A model generated the notes under the pieces. The model had not been told where the DNA came from, ran no database searches, and saw nothing but the letters and a program-made list of their open reading frames with translations. From positions 3,782,001-3,846,000 of the forward strand of contig NZ_OZ156465.1 in the NCBI RefSeq assembly GCF_964212655.1: 64,000 nt of DNA, in the 5' to 3' direction. The DNA is from Candidatus Thiodiazotropha sp. LNASS1 (GTDB taxonomy: Bacteria > Pseudomonadota > Gammaproteobacteria > Chromatiales > Chromatiaceae). This document shows, in pieces, positions 34,101 to 43,096 of the stretch; within the stretch, counting starts at the first letter, position 1; each line of letters begins with the position of its first letter. The translations under genes were made by a program, and so were the position numbers.

Positions 34101-36720
34101 TTCCTATTTCCTCAGCGACATTCAAGCTAGAATGATACAAAACGGCAAGTGAGATATTCTCCAGTTCTGATACTAAATGTATTGGCGCCTGGCATAGATT
34201 ATAAAAATCTACTTTTTTTTGTTGGCGCGCAGGAGCTGATTGAACCATCTCAATGATTTCATCAAAGCTCTTTAGCTCTACACCGGGAAGTAGACCTTTT
34301 TCAGCATCTGTATAGAACCTTCTCGAAAGGTCGCTCATTTCTGATACTATGCCCAAGGTTAAACATAAATGATGAGCCGCAGCCACCCTTTCACGTTCAA
34401 TTCCTTTTTCGTCGGCAGCTTTCAATAATTCGATCGAAAAGTCTCTATCTTCATTTGACAATAAGAAAGAGTACCTAAGTAGCTGGCCAGCATTTAAATT
34501 AGTAAATGGCCTTAATTTTTTGAGAGTAGAAATAAATTTCGGAATATTGCCTTGAGTAACATATATTTCTGCAAGGCCAATAACATCGTTGGTATCTTCT
34601 GTTTCTTCAGCTAAATCTCTTGCATCTTTAATCGCTTGTGGCAAATGTCCTAGTGACTGTTGGGCAGCAAGCTTTATCCTCCTCACATTTAGTGGCATCT
34701 CTCCTTCACCAAAAACACCCTTATAGGTCTCTAAGATTCCAAATATCGATGAGTATTGAATTTTTTCATATAATGCTTGTAAGACTAGCTCCGTTATAAA
34801 CTCCGTTCCTACTTCGCTGACTATCTCATTGGCATTGTTAGAGATAAAATCTAATTGCTTACCGTAAAAGAGCTGCTGAACAGCATCACTTAATAAATCC
34901 TTAGGTTTGCTCCCATTAAGAATCTCTGATGCAAAACGTTCAAGATCTGTAAAGTCTTTAGATGATATCCCACGCCTAACTGCCTTGTTAAAGTAAATCC
35001 TATCCTTATAAATTGGATCTGCGCTCTCAATTTCTTCGTCGGAAACACCTTCATCACTTGTCTGAACAATCCAGTATTTCCATAAATCTTTCTGGCCTTC
35101 AGATACAAAAATAGCTTTGCTTGATTTTAATACATTAGCAGCCTGATCAACCTCTTCTAGCCTGATTAATATTGAACACAAGCCCAATACACTAGTAACA
35201 TTGGCTTTACCTTCCTTAATCAGGTTATTAAGCGATCTCTTGCTCTTTTGGCATAATTTTTTATCTAAAAGATTTCTTGATACACCCCACGCCAGAGCAG
35301 TCGAATGACAAGGGTTTGATGTTAATAGCTCTATACAATAGGTCTCGGCCTCTTTCCGTTTCTCCATGTCATTACAAAGACATGCCAATTTCCAAGTTTC
35401 GAACGCGCCAGCATCTTCTTCACCCAATTCACACTGAGCTATCAAACGTTCGAAAATGTCGTGAGCTTCTCTTAAAGCATCTATACTCGATTTATTTTTT
35501 TTGATAAGAGACCAATCTACAGGCTCAGGCCACGACAATATATGTTTAGGCACCCCCGAAGGAGAAAGCGCCTTGTAGTAAAGTAGCGCTCCTTTGGTTT
35601 GTAAAATCACCTTATCATTCAAAAATATTTTTTCGGCTTCATTTATCTCGGTTATCGCATCTTTTAAATTCTTCTCATATAAATAGCACCCAGCAAGTAT
35701 TCTATGCTTTTCGGCTCTTTTCTCTCCGTCACAATCGTAATTTGAGAGGACTTTTCTAGCTTCTTCGTGCTTATCTAATGCGGAAAGTAACGTTGCTTTC
35801 AACGTTGTGATATTTTCGTCTGAACTTTCTTTAATTGAGTTGTATGCTTCTTCAGCACCCTCTTTAGTCCATTTTATTAAGGTTCTTAGTTGAGATACTC
35901 CTTCTGGAATAAATAGCTCGTCAGCTTGTGATGCGAGTACTTCGGCTTGCTCTGTATCTTGATATTGTAGGAGCTTTATGTTTGCTTCAATTCTAAGAAT
36001 TTTAGCTCTAGTTTCCCGTTCCATTACCTCCCATCTAACAGTATCAGACTTTATACTATTGATTTCAGATAATGAGGTTCTAAACTTACCCTCTCTGAAC
36101 AACTTCACAACAGCATCAAAATCTTTAGAAGCGTATTTGTTAACCGTATCTATGTAAATATCCCTTGAAATGCTGTCTGGTTGAAACCCTTTAAGTTCAG
36201 CTCCACAAATCTTTTTCAAAAAATGCTCTGGAGGTTCAAAAAACCGAGAAACTATTTCTGGCTGACCTTTCAAATACTGGGTAATATTCCGATCCGACCA
36301 AGGTTCAAACTCAACGCCTTTTTTGGCAAGCTTTTTTCTACAAGCCTCAATAGCATCTTGTCGCTTTATCTGAGATAAGCTACATGCCACTAACAAGTGA
36401 AATGTTTTAACATTTATTTCTGCCCAATGCGTATCCCAGTGAGACAGAAACTCATCCACAGCATCAGTTATTTTTTGAGGACCGAAACTCTGGTAACATT
36501 TGCTTTGCCCTACCTCAATCGCGCCGTCTTTTCTGTCTGCCTTAATATCCATGCCATAGTCTGTCTCGCCACGAACGCCGTATCGGTCAGCCTTTTTTAT
36601 ATCGGGTAAACTATCAATAACGCTGCATGTTAATTCCTCAAATACATCGTCATTTAACCTCCACAACTCAGGGGGCGCTTCTGAGTTAAGTCCTGGCTTT
36701 ACTTTATCCTGATTTCCCAT
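31174..36720 (-). CDS. giant Mrr-like nuclease - helical repeat - PIN-like protein (putative defence system)
   Basis: A cytoplasmic protein of 1848 residues. Residues about 20-165 form an Mrr-type restriction domain: FEELTCSVI, GVRGETDYGMDIKA with Asp58, then IEVGQSK with Gln72 and Lys74 as the D...QxK site. Residues about 190-850 are helical TPR-like repeats. A PIN-like ribonuclease domain is suggested at about 900-1225: Asp906 in CMDITSLLLCQHLGILDHI, Glu934, the pair Asp1166-Asp1167 in MIWSDDRMI, and Asp1186. The last 600 residues are again helical. The gene is AT-rich and starts with ATG but a weak ribosome site. The combination of two nuclease types around a repeat scaffold suggests an abortive-infection or phage-sensing protein; this is inference. 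Confidence 0.75.
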   Translation of the reverse strand: MGNQDKVKPGLNSEAPPELWRLNDDVFEELTCSVIDSLPDIKKADRYGVRGETDYGMDIKADRKDGAIEVGQSKCYQSFGPQKITDAVDEFLSHWDTHWAEINVKTFHLLVACSLSQIKRQDAIEACRKKLAKKGVEFEPWSDRNITQYLKGQPEIVSRFFEPPEHFLKKICGAELKGFQPDSISRDIYIDTVNKYASKDFDAVVKLFREGKFRTSLSEINSIKSDTVRWEVMERETRAKILRIEANIKLLQYQDTEQAEVLASQADELFIPEGVSQLRTLIKWTKEGAEEAYNSIKESSDENITTLKATLLSALDKHEEARKVLSNYDCDGEKRAEKHRILAGCYLYEKNLKDAITEINEAEKIFLNDKVILQTKGALLYYKALSPSGVPKHILSWPEPVDWSLIKKNKSSIDALREAHDIFERLIAQCELGEEDAGAFETWKLACLCNDMEKRKEAETYCIELLTSNPCHSTALAWGVSRNLLDKKLCQKSKRSLNNLIKEGKANVTSVLGLCSILIRLEEVDQAANVLKSSKAIFVSEGQKDLWKYWIVQTSDEGVSDEEIESADPIYKDRIYFNKAVRRGISSKDFTDLERFASEILNGSKPKDLLSDAVQQLFYGKQLDFISNNANEIVSEVGTEFITELVLQALYEKIQYSSIFGILETYKGVFGEGEMPLNVRRIKLAAQQSLGHLPQAIKDARDLAEETEDTNDVIGLAEIYVTQGNIPKFISTLKKLRPFTNLNAGQLLRYSFLLSNEDRDFSIELLKAADEKGIERERVAAAHHLCLTLGIVSEMSDLSRRFYTDAEKGLLPGVELKSFDEIIEMVQSAPARQQKKVDFYNLCQAPIHLVSELENISLAVLYHSSLNVAEEIGNPATTKPLFIRHGGRQVFEKYPASPTEWNICMDITSLLLCQHLGILDHIEATFSPISIPFETSQFLHHMKNDISQGQPDRIEAVTEIIKEIDKGTFTVIDEKEFADKISKIDKLGARYLTWSNISNDDNKVSLECRINCSFVARDLEQKGRISQATLNDAINRLGGEGVFDTGKDNLHAGENIYCDDGLLVEIAISGLLSSFVDTYNIIVTNFFIEDCKQTLLGHKNRQELSSWIGELRSNISEKIENGIYSVLPANNSTEDQELIATGSFQTVILHSLLKIPNEKRYMIWSDDRMINGYNNAGTNPTICVLDVLDALVEYGKINKNRKRDLVSQLRKANARFIPLSSSGLQIYLTDARSNNGAIVETPELALLRRYYSGCFQDNSGLLSPTQKERVPNQNGDVQFLLQYHQTINRAILSIWDDTHKDLDRKKAECDWIIDNLYIENFPISPQWIKSKDDKDKYWLVRHVNYFTNAMAFNSPKKVSEDRTLQEEYLDWCYKAIISKRLQNNAGLFKKFISTLSEYLTMESLGNIKEEAKEELDEELDEEVATELYKKMMMGLIRACPADIRDELVSDKEVRRKFGFGEEVTLLPVYNYYFETVLLAHNLIEAAKGSPREVSTYDDKEKFLVKFLEEENSRYPVFIFENVDDSKTFRLASIENLLFLEQEKERIERLVKDKLILDISERELRVKLQSITTCEEPSERIESLHDLLRNSAVKFYENLSSEIRKTGKISSVEISSGIKMLPQYLRIDPIKEDQNDLNLSLEELIAEYGLLEAIKRHVNLPCYLPDPILSKLGKLSKKDRNQVINDIGNSTLSFTALMHYVHLAIEFGYKKTAKKALLRLEAYLTSKNIGQLNATFFAILRWMSHDIEKSVHTHQWSKLTKQKISWLHANKVISILMEIGDPGNDIEEFFRSKERELGLSENLVGKRTFTDISDAKHIHEMNYVFQSIGYALNNIDPKDLTKKIEVCYS

Positions 36721-37280
36721 AGTGAAACTTATAATTTTTATTTAAAAAGAAGCTATTTTTTCGGGTTCTCGGAATTCTACCGATTTCATCTTAAAACTCG
36801 CTCCACCTTCGTAACATATACTAGGCTTGAAAACAGAAAATATATTCAGTTAATCGCCAATCCTTTTTACCAATAAGTACAATTCAATTGGCCTATCATT
36901 TCCAAATCAATCATCAAGGCATGTAAATTCGGAATTAGAGGTAAACGACTTTAGCAAATGTCCGCTTTGGGTCGGTACCAGAAGTTTGGCCAATTCAGTC
37001 CTTAACATTCACTTGGGTTGCAAAGCAGTAGTTATTTCCATTCAGTTAGCAAGTTTGCACGCAGTATGCGGTGCAATATATACGTGATTTATACGATCCG
37101 AGAATAGGGAATTAAACCGGCTGATCAAAAAATAACTGAATGCAGTGAGTTATGCCTTCCATGGCAAATCCAAAAATATCTATAAGATTATCGAACAAAT
37201 CTAAGAATGGTCATTATGAGTCTAGTTTTAACCTGTAAACATCCAATTTATGGTGAATCCCTGCTTTACAACTTTTCAGT
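36721..37280. other. AT-rich intergenic region upstream of the nuclease module
   Basis: About 560 bases between the divergent border of the accessory region and nrdB. It contains the third copy of the AGCGGACATT-type motif (36956-36974) and is presumably the promoter region of the module. No gene is supported. Confidence 0.4.
36956..36974. repeat. dispersed TGTCCGCTTTGGGTCG motif, copy 3 (inverted)
   Basis: Reverse-complement relative of the motifs at 29765 and 30375, on the upstream side of the giant gene. With them it brackets the module. Confidence 0.5.
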
Positions 37281-38438
37281 TCAGTCCCACTTCAAGGCCC
37301 CACCCGTCTGATACTCCGTAACCCGTGTCTCAAAAAAGTTCTTCTCCTTCCGCAAATGCGCCTGCTCATCCAACCAGGGTAGGGTGGCCTCAGCCCCGGG
37401 AAAAGGCTCATCAATCCCAAGCTGCCTGGCACGCCGATTGGCGATAAACCGGAACTGCCCCACATGGTCCTCCTGGGAGTAACCGAGAATAGGATCGCGC
37501 AGGATGTAACTCGCATAACCGATCTCGGCGGCTTCCGATTCGTCCCACATCTCGCGCAGCACCTGTTTGTCGAGGGTGATGTTCTCTTCCTGGATGATCT
37601 GTTTGACCACCCGGATGCCGAAGGAGGCGTGCAGCACTTCGTCGCGCATGATGTATTGCAGTTGCTCGGCGGTGCCTTTCATCAGGCCGCGGCGCTGCAG
37701 GGCGAAGATGGGGCTGAAGCCGTTGTAGAACCAGCAGCCTTCGAAGATGGCGGCGAAGAAGATGTAGGCCATGACGAAGTTCTGCAGCTCATCCGGGTCG
37801 CGCAGGTCGATGTCGGCGCGCAGGATGGAGGCGAGGCGGCGGTTGGTGATCTGGATCTTCTTGTTGATCTCCGGCACCACCCGGTAGCGGTTGTAGATCT
37901 CGCCCTGGTCGAGGCCGATGGTTTCGATGCAGTGCTGGTAGGTCCAGGTATGCAGCGACTCCTCGTAGACCTGGCGCGCCTGGTAGATCTGCAGTTCGGG
38001 TGCCGACATCTTCTCCATCACCGCCAGGCCGATGTTGCGCATCGCCAGGATGTCGGAGGTGGTGAGGTAGGAGAGCACGTTCTCGTAGACGTGGCGCTCC
38101 TCCAGGGTCAACTTGTGCTGGTAGTCGTGGACATCCTGGGCCATGTTGATGTCCAGCGGGGTCCAGTGATTCTTGTTGGCGTTGAGAAAGTACTCCCAGG
38201 CCCAGGGATACTTGAAGGGCGCCAGCTGGTTGATGTCGGTCATGCCGTTGATGACCCGCTTGTCGTCCGGGTTGACCGGTTCCATGGAGGTCATGGCCTC
38301 GGCCTGCTCTTCAGCCTGTATGGCGCGGGCCGCCTCTTCCACCACATGGGGATGGGCCGGTTGGGTCTCGGTGTTCGCAGGGGCCGGCGTCGATTCGATG
38401 GGCGCCGGCTTCGCGAGTGGATCGTCCCAGTTCAGCAT
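37281..38438 (-). CDS. nrdB: class I ribonucleotide reductase small subunit (R2)
   Basis: A 385-residue protein that makes and stores the radical for NrdA. The first 70 residues are a Pro/Ala/Glu-rich extension not needed for catalysis. The diiron and radical site is intact: Asp in LTTSDIL, Glu and His in EESLHTW, the radical Tyr four residues after that His (TWTYQHC), then FFAAIFEGCWFY and RDEVLHASFG with the remaining Glu and His ligands. The C-terminus (TEYQTGGALKWD) is the usual R1-docking tail. AGAGGAA precedes the start. It follows nrdA by 55 bases in the same operon. Confidence 0.96.
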   Translation of the reverse strand: MLNWDDPLAKPAPIESTPAPANTETQPAHPHVVEEAARAIQAEEQAEAMTSMEPVNPDDKRVINGMTDINQLAPFKYPWAWEYFLNANKNHWTPLDINMAQDVHDYQHKLTLEERHVYENVLSYLTTSDILAMRNIGLAVMEKMSAPELQIYQARQVYEESLHTWTYQHCIETIGLDQGEIYNRYRVVPEINKKIQITNRRLASILRADIDLRDPDELQNFVMAYIFFAAIFEGCWFYNGFSPIFALQRRGLMKGTAEQLQYIMRDEVLHASFGIRVVKQIIQEENITLDKQVLREMWDESEAAEIGYASYILRDPILGYSQEDHVGQFRFIANRRARQLGIDEPFPGAEATLPWLDEQAHLRKEKNFFETRVTEYQTGGALKWD

Positions 38439-38493
38439 CTTGTGTTCCTCTCTATTCTTTTATCGCTTGAGTGGTGGCTTTTCATTGAATCGC

Positions 38494-41376
38494 CTACTGG
38501 CAGGCCTCGCAGTCCGGATCGAGGATGGAGCAGGCCTGGGGCGCTTCGCCGCCGGCGCCGATCAAGTCGACACCACTACCGCTGTCCTCCTGCTTGATCG
38601 AGGTCTTCTCGGCGCCGGTGGCCCCCATGGAGCGCAGATAGTAGGTGGTCTTGAGGCCGCGTACCCAGGCCAGCTTGTAGAGGTTGTCCAGTTTCTTGCC
38701 GGAAGGCTCGGCCATGTAGAGGTTGAGTGATTGCCCCTGGTCGATCCATTTCTGGCGCCGGGAACCGGCCTCCACCAGCCAGCGGGCGTCTATCTCGAAG
38801 GCGGTGGCGTAGACCGCCTTGAGCTCCGCTGGAATACGGTCGATGGGCTGCAGGGAGCCGTCGTAGTATTTCAGGTCGTTGATCATCACCTCGTCCCACA
38901 GTCCCAGCTTCTTCAGATCGTGCACCATGTAGGGATTGACCACGGTGAACTCGCCGGAGAGGTTCGATTTGACGAACAGGTTCTGGTAGGTCGGCTCGAT
39001 CGACTGGCTGACACCGCAGATGTTGGAGATGGTCGCGGTGGGGGCGATCGCCATGGTGTTGGAGTTGCGCATCCCCTGGATCCGGATCTTCTCCCGCAGA
39101 GCGTCCCAGTCGAGGGTCTGGCTCTCGTCCACCTGCAGGTAGTCGCCCCGTTCCGCCTTCAGCAGCTTGAGGGAGTCGATGGGCAGGACGCCCTGGCTCC
39201 ACAACGAGCCCTCGTAGGTGGAGTAGCGGCCACGCTCGGCAGCCATGTCTGAGGATGCCTGGATGGCGTAGTAGCTCACCGCCTCCATGGAGCGGTCGGC
39301 GAACGCCAGGGCCTCTTCCGAGGTGTAGGCGAGGCGCTGTTTGTAGAGGGCATCCTGGAAACCCATGATACCGAGGCCGACCGGGCGGTGGCGCAGGTTG
39401 GAGTTGCGCGCCTGGGGCACGCTGTAGTAGTTGTAGTCGATGACGTTGTCGAGCATGCGCATCGCGGTGGTCACCGTCTTCTCCAGTTTCTTCAGATCGA
39501 GACCGTTTTCATCCACATGGGCGGTGAGATTGACCGAGCCCAGGTTGCAGACCGCGATCTCCTGGTCGTTGGTGTGCAGGGTGATCTCGGTGCAGAGATT
39601 GGAGCTGTGCACCATGCCCATGTGCTGGTTGCTGTAACGCATGTTGCAGGGATCCTTGAAGGTGATCCAGGGATGGCCGGTCTCGAACAGCAGGCCGAGC
39701 ATCTTGCGCCACAGGTCCATCGCCTTGACGGTTTTACTCACGTCCAGCAGTCCCTTGGCCGCCTTCTCCTCATAGGCGAGATAGGCCTTTTCGAAGGCCT
39801 TGCCGGTGAGCTCGTGCAGATCCGGGGTGTCGTTGGGCGAGAAGAGGGTCCAGTCGGCCTCTTCGGCGACCCGCTGCATGAAGAGATCGGGGATCCAGTT
39901 GGCGGTGTTCATGTCGTGGGTGCGGCGGCGTTCGTCACCGGTGTTCTTGCGCAGCTCCAGGAACTCCTCGATATCGATGTGCCAGGTCTCCAGGTAGGCG
40001 CAGACAGCCCCTTTGCGCTTACCGCCCTGGTTGACCGCCACCGCGGTGTCGTTGGCCACCTTGAGGAAAGGCACCACGCCCTGGGACTTGCCGTTGGTGC
40101 CCTTGATGTGGGCGCCGAGGCCGCGCACCCGGGTCCAGTCGTTGCCCAGGCCGCCGGCGAACTTGGAGAGCAGGGCGTTGTCCTTGATGCTGCTGTAGAT
40201 GCCGTCCAGGTCGTCGGGCACGGTGGTCAGATAGCAGCTGGAGAGCTGCGGGCGCAGGGTGCCGGAGTTGAACAGGGTCGGCGTGGAGCTCATGAAGTCG
40301 AAGGAGGAGAGCAGGTCGTAGAACTCGATGGCCCGTGTCTCGCGGTCGATCTCATTGATCGCCAGGCCCATGGCGACGCGCATGAAAAAGGCCTGGGGCA
40401 GCTCGAAGCGAATGCCGTCCTCGCTGTGGATAAAGTAGCGGTCGTAGAGGGTCTGCAGCCCCAGGTAGGTGAACTGCAGGTCCCGTTCGGGCTTGATGGC
40501 GGCGATCAGCCGGTCCAGGTCGTACTGGCCGAGACGGCCGTCGAGCAGTTCCAGCTCCTGGGCCTGCTGGATATAGCGTTTGAAATAGCTGCAGTAGCTG
40601 TCGGCCATCTCCGCCTGGGTGTTGACCGGGGTGTCGAGACCGAGGAAGCCGAGGGCCTCCCGGCGCAGGATGTCGAGCAGCAGGCGGGCGGCGACCTGGG
40701 AGTAGTTGGGCTCCTGATCGATCAGGGTGCGGGCGCTCATCACCAGGGTCTGGGAGACGTCGCTCTCTTTCACTCCGTCGAACAGGTTGCGGCAGGCCTC
40801 CTGCAGGATGCGGCCGGCATCCACCTCGTCCAGACCGATGCAGGCCTCGTTGACCAGGGCCTGCATCCGTTCGATGTCGAGGGGGCGGCTGGAGCCGTCG
40901 GCCAGGGTGACATTGACGATATGCTCTTGAGGAATGCCTTCGACCTCGGCGCGCTTGGCCTCCTCTTCCAGGCGCTTCTGTGACTGGCGCTCGCGATAGA
41001 GGACATAGGAGCGGGCGGCCTTGTGTTCACCGGAGCGCATCAGCGACAGCTCCACCTGATCCTGGATATCCTCGATGTGCACGGTGGCGTTGTCGGGCAG
41101 ACGGCGGGTCAGTGCGCCGACCACCTGGTCGGTGAGGGCCTGGACGGTATCGTGAACACGGCTGGAGGCGGCCGCACTCCCGCCCTCGACGGCGAGGAAG
41201 GCCTTGGTCATGGCAACGCTGATCTTGCTGGGGTCGAAGTGAGTAACCTTGCCGTTCCGGCGGATCACCTGGATGCCGCTGGTGGTGCTGGCGCGCGCGT
41301 GTGTTTGAGGCTCCTGCATCATGGTCGGCTGGGTAACTGAAACGGAAGCGTCGCTATTGGCTGCTTGTGTGGCCAT
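38494..41376 (-). CDS. nrdA: class I ribonucleotide reductase large subunit (R1) with two ATP-cones
   Basis: About 960 residues. The ATG at 41376 has AGGAGAAGAG directly upstream; an ATG 11 codons earlier lacks a site. The N-terminus contains an ATP-cone (VIRRNGKVTHFDPSKISVAMTKAF) and a second cone-like region (VTLADGSSRPLDIERMQALVNEA), so allosteric activity control by ATP/dATP is expected. The catalytic part shows LSSCYL, SSNLCTEITL with the radical Cys and Glu, and CNLGSVNL. The redox tail CEAC at the end accepts electrons from thioredoxin or glutaredoxin. It reduces NDPs to dNDPs. Two NrdR boxes lie about 285-330 bases upstream. Confidence 0.97.
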   Translation of the reverse strand: MATQAANSDASVSVTQPTMMQEPQTHARASTTSGIQVIRRNGKVTHFDPSKISVAMTKAFLAVEGGSAAASSRVHDTVQALTDQVVGALTRRLPDNATVHIEDIQDQVELSLMRSGEHKAARSYVLYRERQSQKRLEEEAKRAEVEGIPQEHIVNVTLADGSSRPLDIERMQALVNEACIGLDEVDAGRILQEACRNLFDGVKESDVSQTLVMSARTLIDQEPNYSQVAARLLLDILRREALGFLGLDTPVNTQAEMADSYCSYFKRYIQQAQELELLDGRLGQYDLDRLIAAIKPERDLQFTYLGLQTLYDRYFIHSEDGIRFELPQAFFMRVAMGLAINEIDRETRAIEFYDLLSSFDFMSSTPTLFNSGTLRPQLSSCYLTTVPDDLDGIYSSIKDNALLSKFAGGLGNDWTRVRGLGAHIKGTNGKSQGVVPFLKVANDTAVAVNQGGKRKGAVCAYLETWHIDIEEFLELRKNTGDERRRTHDMNTANWIPDLFMQRVAEEADWTLFSPNDTPDLHELTGKAFEKAYLAYEEKAAKGLLDVSKTVKAMDLWRKMLGLLFETGHPWITFKDPCNMRYSNQHMGMVHSSNLCTEITLHTNDQEIAVCNLGSVNLTAHVDENGLDLKKLEKTVTTAMRMLDNVIDYNYYSVPQARNSNLRHRPVGLGIMGFQDALYKQRLAYTSEEALAFADRSMEAVSYYAIQASSDMAAERGRYSTYEGSLWSQGVLPIDSLKLLKAERGDYLQVDESQTLDWDALREKIRIQGMRNSNTMAIAPTATISNICGVSQSIEPTYQNLFVKSNLSGEFTVVNPYMVHDLKKLGLWDEVMINDLKYYDGSLQPIDRIPAELKAVYATAFEIDARWLVEAGSRRQKWIDQGQSLNLYMAEPSGKKLDNLYKLAWVRGLKTTYYLRSMGATGAEKTSIKQEDSGSGVDLIGAGGEAPQACSILDPDCEACQ

Positions 41377-41659
41377 CTCTTCTCCTGAATGTGTTCGCAT
41401 CGTAGCCATTACTGCGCCGGGTCTACGGATCTGACTGCCCTGGCTGTCGATTGTCTATAGGTGGTTAAACTATTGTCTTTGTCATGCGGACAGGGTGGCC
41501 GGTTTGCGCGGGTCGTTGCATGCCCTGTCTGCGTCAGGCCTCTTGCCGTGGGGGGCGTCTAACCCCGAGGCCGGTTTTTCTCTCTATGGCCGATTATTTT
41601 TCCGGCCTTATCCTCTGGTCGTTGATGTGGTATCAAAAGCCAGATTATTAATACAGTAA

Positions 41660-41707
41660 ACACAATATATATCCTATTTGGCTGATGTCAACCACAACAT
41701 ATTGTGT
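41660..41707 (-). promoter_or_regulatory. pair of NrdR boxes upstream of nrdA
   Basis: ACACAATATATATCCT (41660-41675) and CCACAACATATTGTGT (41692-41707) match the consensus ACACWATATATWGTGT. Their starts are 32 bases apart, three helical turns, the arrangement bound by the ATP-cone repressor NrdR. Repression of nrdAB when dNTP levels are high is expected. Confidence 0.8.
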
Positions 41708-42030
41708 ATGAAGCTGTGGAAAAGGGTGCTCTCTCTGTGCGTGAATTGTGGATAAGTTATGGATTATTATGACCTTTTCTCAAGAAATCATCGGTTTACA
41801 GTACAGGGTGGTGATTGACCTCGAAGGCCTGTCAGGCGGAGAGAGGCGAAAAAATTATTTCTGGGTGGAAATGGACTTAAGCGGATCGGGAATTTAGTTC
41901 TCCATATGACAGACCTGTTCACTTCCGAACCTGATTATCCATCAGTCTCAGCGATGTGCTCTAGCCTGCCTCATCGTCACTGAGGGCGCTGTGAATACAG
42001 GTCGCAAACAGTCGCATATATGAATAGTGC

Positions 42031-42181
42031 GCAAATGAACGCGAAAAAACGCTATTTTAGCGGTTAATACCATAAGTATCGGTGAGACACCCCCACTAAC
42101 GTCGTGTCGCACAAGCTGCAGGATAGGGTTCATCCAATCTACCCTGTTGAAGAACTAATAAATACGCTTGCGTTCATTTGC
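42031..42181. repeat. inverted repeat element, GCAAATGAACGC / GCGTTCATTTGC
   Basis: Perfect 12-base arms 127 bases apart, with related GCGAA-rich sequence inside. A similar element with different arms follows the CBS gene (42945-43080). They look like dispersed non-coding repeats. Confidence 0.55.
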
Positions 42182-42447
42182 GGACTTAAAACTATTTTGC
42201 GAGCATTCGCGGTTTTCTTATAAAGTGCACGATCACCTTATCGTTGGCCGGGTATCGTGGGTAATCATGTTTCCGAATTAAGCATTGGTTTGCCCATAAT
42301 TCCGATCAGGTTGGGGGAGGAAAAGGGTTGGCAACCAGATCCAGAATGCGTATCGTTAACGGCCTGTAAAACAACGGTATTTGACCAGAGGCCGTTGGAT
42401 TGTCTGAACGGGCCCTGAAACATTCGAACTGACGAGGAGTTTTATAA

Positions 42448-42900
42448 ATGCTGGTAAGCGAAATCATGACAAGAACACCAAAAACGGTGACTCCGGATAC
42501 CAAGCTTCTGGAGGTGGTCTCTCTGATGTGCCTGTTTCGTTACAGCGGCCTTCCAGTGGTAGAGGAGGGTAAATTGTTGGGCATCATAGCGGAAAAGGAT
42601 GTGTTGCATCGCATGTTCCCAACCCTCGAGGAGGTCATGGATGGAATGTCGGCACCTGACTACGACAGCATGATGCTGCAATATAAGGATGTGGTGAATC
42701 TACAGGTGTCCGATCTCATGACGCCGAATGTGATAACGGTCAGCCCGGATATGCACATACTGCGAGCCGCCACGATCATGGCGCGCCACAAGTTCCGCCG
42801 TATCCCGGTTGCCGATGGCGGACAGTTGGTGGGGATGCTCAGCCTGGGCGATATTCACAAGGCGATCTTCCAGGCCAATCTGGCCGAGAGTATCAGTTGA
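42448..42900 (+). CDS. tandem CBS-domain protein
   Basis: A 150-residue cytoplasmic protein made of two CBS domains. The first begins VSEIMTRTPKTVTPDTKLLEVV and has FRYSGLPVVEEGKLLGIIAEKDVL; the second begins VSDLMTPNVITVSPDMHIL and has KFRRIPVADGGQLVGMLSLGDI. Together they form a Bateman module that binds adenine nucleotides and reports energy state. No effector domain is attached. GAGGAG lies about 9-13 bases before ATG. It is monocistronic and flanked by inverted-repeat elements. Confidence 0.93.
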   Translation: MLVSEIMTRTPKTVTPDTKLLEVVSLMCLFRYSGLPVVEEGKLLGIIAEKDVLHRMFPTLEEVMDGMSAPDYDSMMLQYKDVVNLQVSDLMTPNVITVSPDMHILRAATIMARHKFRRIPVADGGQLVGMLSLGDIHKAIFQANLAESIS

Positions 42901-42944
42901 TACCAGGCATTGTGATCCGTTAGGAAAGCCAGCCGCGAATGAAT

Positions 42945-43080
42945 GCTAATCACCGCGAATAAACGCAAATCTATTGGCCTTATAAAGCAGAAGGATTGTT
43001 TGTAAGCCAAAGCATGTTATCGCAAGAACAGAAGCGTAACTGTTTCACAATACCATCGGCGAAAATTTGCGGTGATTAGC
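42945..43080. repeat. inverted repeat element, GCTAATCACCGCGAAT / ATTTGCGGTGATTAGC
   Basis: Arms of 16 bases with one mismatch (42945-42960 and 43065-43080). Additional GCGAATGAA and CATTTGCGG segments lie next to the arms. It belongs to the same kind of element as 42031-42181. Confidence 0.6.
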
Positions 43081-43096
43081 GACCATTTGCGGCCAA

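Larger units (their letters stand above)
41377..42447. other. long intergenic region: nrdA control region and repeat element
   Basis: About 1070 bases without a supported gene. The nrdA-proximal part carries the NrdR boxes (listed). The distal part carries an inverted repeat of GCAAATGAACGC (42031-42042) and GCGTTCATTTGC (42170-42181). The leader of nrdA is long, about 280 bases. Confidence 0.6.

Noticed and set aside
37464-38597. 377-codon plus-strand frame across nrdB
   Set aside because: Antisense shadow of nrdB.
39388-40983. 531-codon plus-strand frame inside nrdA
   Set aside because: Antisense shadow of a strongly conserved GC-rich gene; Val/Leu/Gly-rich composition without domains.
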